Source: Ruminiclostridium sp.
GTDB taxonomy: Bacteria > Bacillota_A > Clostridia > Oscillospirales > Ruminococcaceae
NCBI GenBank assembly: GCA_017550775.1
Contig: JAFZOA010000094.1
Span: forward strand, 1 to 6,813
DNA length: 6,813 nt
Reading direction: 5' to 3'
Every line of letters begins with the position of its first letter. Positions within the stretch are counted from its first letter, which is position 1. Made by a program: the position numbers and the translations under genes. Shown here piece after piece: positions 5,072-6,813 of the stretch. The notes under the pieces are model-generated. The model did no database searches. It worked only from the letters and a program-made list of their open reading frames with translations, and was not told the origin of the DNA.

Positions 5072-5367
5072 GTAATTATATGGACAATATGGCTTGATAT
5101 TGATGAATTGAATGATTGATAGAGTAGAAAATCCTTATTTTCCTATTCAGCCAATAAGGCAACTCAATAATTGTACGGTTCGACATACCCGTTTATGGCG
5201 GAACAGGCGCTGCACTGTTCACCGTGCAGAGTGTGTACAAAATACGTTACTTATCAAAGGACCGAGCCAACACGTTCTCATAAGCGTAATTTTTCCAACA
5301 CACCTCTGAGGGGTTATCGACAGATCTGATAATCACCGTGCAAAACAAAAAAATTTACTAAAAGCAC
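5072..5367. other. Intergenic spacer, no supported gene
   Basis: About 300 bases between the first intact GNAT and the TetR promoter. It has a six-pair hairpin, CTGCAC/GTGCAG (5210-5229, eight-base loop), without a T-tail, and a 41-codon open stretch (5158-5283) reading IIVRFDIPVYGGTGAALF that has no start codon, no ribosome binding site and no family that I recognise. It may be a decayed gene end. No RNA gene or terminator of good quality is visible. Confidence 0.5.
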
Positions 5368-5396
5368 TTGACAAGTGACCGCTCGTTCGCTATAAT
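5368..5396 (+). promoter_or_regulatory. Consensus promoter of the TetR-GNAT-hydrolase unit
   Basis: TTGACA (5368-5373), 17-base spacer, TATAAT (5391-5396): a perfect sigma-A promoter. The transcript would start near 5403, inside the second operator half, about 40 bases before the TetR start codon. So strong a promoter fits one that is normally held off by a repressor. Confidence 0.9.
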
Positions 5397-5421
5397 ATAG
5401 ATAAAGCGAACGGACGGTCAC
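5375..5421. promoter_or_regulatory. Double TetR-type operator overlapping the promoter
   Basis: GTGACCGCTCGTTCGCT (5375-5391) and AGCGAACGGACGGTCAC (5405-5421) are inverted copies, 15 of 17 bases complementary, separated by 13 bases that hold most of the -10 box. Each arm holds a smaller near-palindrome of the form GAnCGnnCGnTC (GACCGCTCGTTC; GAACGGACGGTC), the kind of site bound by one TetR-family dimer or a dimer pair. One arm covers the spacer, the other the transcription start, so binding would block RNA polymerase. The adjacent TetR gene is the natural ligand: autorepression. Confidence 0.85.
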
Positions 5422-5443
5422 ATTTATGTTGTGGGAGGAAATT

Positions 5444-6034
5444 ATGGCTAAAGATACAAGAGAAAGAATACTTATGGCTGCGCTTGAGCAGTTCTCACAG
5501 AATGGCTATGCTGGCACGAATATCCGGGAACTTACCGCATCTCTCGGGCTTGCCAAGTCGTCGATGTACAAGCATTTTGAGAGCAAGGAGGACATCTGGA
5601 ACTCCCTGCTCGATGAAATGATCGCATATTACAGCGAGCGGTTCGGCTCACCGGAGAAGCTGCCGCCTGTGCCGGATTCACTTGACGGGCTTGTCACGAT
5701 GACAATGCGCATGGTGGATTTCACGGTTCATGACGAAAAGGTAGAGATGACGCGAAAGCTGCTTTCGATAGAACAGTATCGTGATGAACGCGCGCGGGAG
5801 CTTGCAACAAAGCATTTTCTGACCGGAACAAAAGAAATGTTCACCCACATCTTTGAGGGTATGATGAACAAGGGACTGCTGAAAAAAGACGATCCGGAAA
5901 TGCTGGCGTTTGCATATACAGCACCGATCTCCGCGCTCATTCATCTGTGCAGCCGCGAACCGGAGAAAACAGATGACGCAATAGCACAGATAGAAGCGTT
6001 CAGTCGGCATTTTATCCGGGTTTACGGACAGTAA
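5444..6034 (+). CDS. TetR/AcrR-family transcriptional regulator
   Basis: 196 residues, a usual TetR length. ATG 5444 is chosen over the in-frame ATG at 5426 because GGGAGG lies between them, a few bases before 5444, and the protein then begins in the standard way, MAKDTRERILMAALEQF. The DNA-binding domain is clear: helix 1 (6-20), FSQNGYAGTNIRELTASLGL (17-36), and the recognition helix with SSMYKHFESKEDIW (39-52). Residues 55-196 form the all-helical ligand-binding and dimer domain, which is not conserved enough to name an inducer. Its own promoter carries a strong inverted-repeat operator. The next gene begins 60 bases downstream with no terminator between, so it probably represses itself together with the GNAT and the hydrolase. 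Confidence 0.92.
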   Translation: MAKDTRERILMAALEQFSQNGYAGTNIRELTASLGLAKSSMYKHFESKEDIWNSLLDEMIAYYSERFGSPEKLPPVPDSLDGLVTMTMRMVDFTVHDEKVEMTRKLLSIEQYRDERARELATKHFLTGTKEMFTHIFEGMMNKGLLKKDDPEMLAFAYTAPISALIHLCSREPEKTDDAIAQIEAFSRHFIRVYGQ

Positions 6035-6094
6035 AATAAAACATGACTGCCCGAGCATGACTTGTTGCCTGCAATGAGAAAGGGATGACAACGA

Positions 6095-6679
6095 ATGGTT
6101 TTGGAAACAAAAAGACTGTTGCTTCGAGAAATGGATCCGGATGATTTTCAGGCACTGTTTCTGGTGCTCGGCGACCCTGAAACCATGCGGCATTATCCTT
6201 ACACCTTCGATGGGCAGCGTGTCAGGGATTGGATCGAGCGGAACATGGACCGCTATCAGAAGGACGGCTTCGGGCTGTGGGCTGTCTGCATGAAGGATAC
6301 CGGTGAGCTTATCGGCGACTGCGGGCTGACACTGCAGAATATCAATGGAAAAACACTGCCGGAGATCGGCTACCATATCCGCCGTGACTGCCAGCGGAAA
6401 GGCTATGCCGGAGAGGTCGCAAAAGCAGTCCGTGATTGGGCGTTGCGAAATACGTATTATCCAACCCTGTATTCCTGCTGCAAATATACCAATGTACCTT
6501 CCATAAAAACAGCAAAATCCATCGGGATGCAATTTGTATGCGAATATCCGGATGAAACACACGGTACGACCCATGTGTCGGCAATCTCAAAGGAAGAATG
6601 GCTGAATGAAATTACTGAGAATCACCGGACAGGAAACGGAGAATCAAAAAATGAATGGAAAAGCACTCGTCGTCATTGA
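6095..6679 (+). CDS. GNAT-family N-acetyltransferase (Acetyltransf_3)
   Basis: 194 residues from ATG 6095; AGAAAGGGA upstream is a weak, rather distant ribosome binding site. It shows the classic opening LETKRLLLREMDPDDFQALF, then GLWAVCMKDTGELIGDCGL (60-78, beta2-beta3), LPEIGYHIRRDCQRKGYAGE (88-107, acetyl-CoA pyrophosphate loop with QRKGYA) and NVPSIKTAKSIGMQFVCEY (133-151). Acceptor substrate unknown. It is not closely similar to the GNAT at 4565, so the two are not a recent duplication. The last ten codons overlap the start of the hydrolase gene by 29 bases, a sign of translational coupling. The C-terminal tail after EEWLNEI is hydrophilic and may simply be the result of that overlap. 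Confidence 0.9.
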   Translation: MVLETKRLLLREMDPDDFQALFLVLGDPETMRHYPYTFDGQRVRDWIERNMDRYQKDGFGLWAVCMKDTGELIGDCGLTLQNINGKTLPEIGYHIRRDCQRKGYAGEVAKAVRDWALRNTYYPTLYSCCKYTNVPSIKTAKSIGMQFVCEYPDETHGTTHVSAISKEEWLNEITENHRTGNGESKNEWKSTRRH

Positions 6680-6813
6680 CATTCAAAACGACATTACTAA
6701 GCATTACAGGGACATCATTGAAAACATCAATTCCGCTATCGAGTGGGCAATGAAGCAGGGAATGACAATTATCTATATCCAACCCAACAATTTGTCCGCC
6801 GGTACGCGCACCT
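6651..6813 (+). CDS. Isochorismatase-family cysteine hydrolase (partial, 3' end outside window)
   Basis: 54 codons visible from ATG 6651, in a different frame from the GNAT it overlaps; GGAAACGGAGA just upstream is the likely ribosome binding site. The start GKALVVIDIQNDIT is the hallmark first strand of the family, with the catalytic aspartate at D10 and the second acidic position D14. It continues INSAIEWAMKQGMTIIYIQ (26-44), the next helix and strand. The catalytic lysine and cysteine lie beyond the window. Family members hydrolyse isochorismate, nicotinamide, ureidoacrylate or similar amides; the visible part does not decide which. Probably the third gene of the TetR-controlled unit. Confidence 0.85.
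   Translation, partial: MNGKALVVIDIQNDITKHYRDIIENINSAIEWAMKQGMTIIYIQPNNLSAGTRT

Noticed and set aside
5158..5283. Small gene in the spacer before the TetR promoter
   Set aside because: It has no start codon in the open stretch with a ribosome binding site and no recognisable family. Kept only as a possible decayed end.
5678..6574. Long minus-strand open frame of 298 codons opposite the TetR and second GNAT genes
   Set aside because: The opposite strand carries two clear protein families with start signals. The antisense translation is rich in Cys, His and Phe in no recognisable order and has no ribosome binding site.

Overview
The window looks like chromosomal DNA from a gut-type Clostridia (Oscillospiraceae/Ruminococcus- or Lachnospiraceae-like). 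The signs are AGGAGG-type ribosome binding sites, near-consensus TTGACA/TATAAT promoters, moderate G+C, and the protein families themselves: a dicarboxylate-type symporter with an ATPase-like N-terminal domain, an STAS domain fused to an APH-like kinase, and short GNAT/TetR cassettes. The taxonomic placement is inference from composition and gene content only.

Left part (1-1045, minus strand). A consensus promoter at 1017-1045 reads leftward through a leader with repeats and an A19 run into a small membrane-protein gene (927-531) that appears broken by one extra base in a homopolymer. A terminator-like hairpin follows, and then the start of a cation:dicarboxylate/amino-acid symporter (455-1, cut by the window edge) that carries an unusual soluble HATPase-like domain ahead of its first membrane helix.

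Central operon (1179-3637, plus strand). A divergent consensus promoter drives a headless tyrosine-phosphatase remnant, a six-helix-type PAP2 membrane phosphatase, and an STAS-kinase fusion resembling the TIGR02172 group. The STAS domain on one side and the HATPase-like symporter on the other make a SpoIIAA/SpoIIAB-like signalling pair across the divergent promoters a testable idea.

Decay zone (3640-4500). Here lie a frame-broken small ORF with a nested inverted repeat, a terminator-like stem-loop whose T-rich side faces the minus strand, a tail that looks like a CstA-type transporter, a GNAT acetyltransferase N-terminus with a one-base frameshift, and a DJ-1/PfpI C-terminus fused in frame to that broken GNAT. 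It reads as a deletion/recombination scar.

Right part (4565-6813, plus strand). An intact GNAT is followed by a gene-poor spacer. Then comes a TetR-family regulator with an obvious double operator around its own promoter, leading into a second GNAT and an isochorismatase-family hydrolase (cut by the window edge) whose start overlaps the GNAT end. These three probably form one autoregulated unit.
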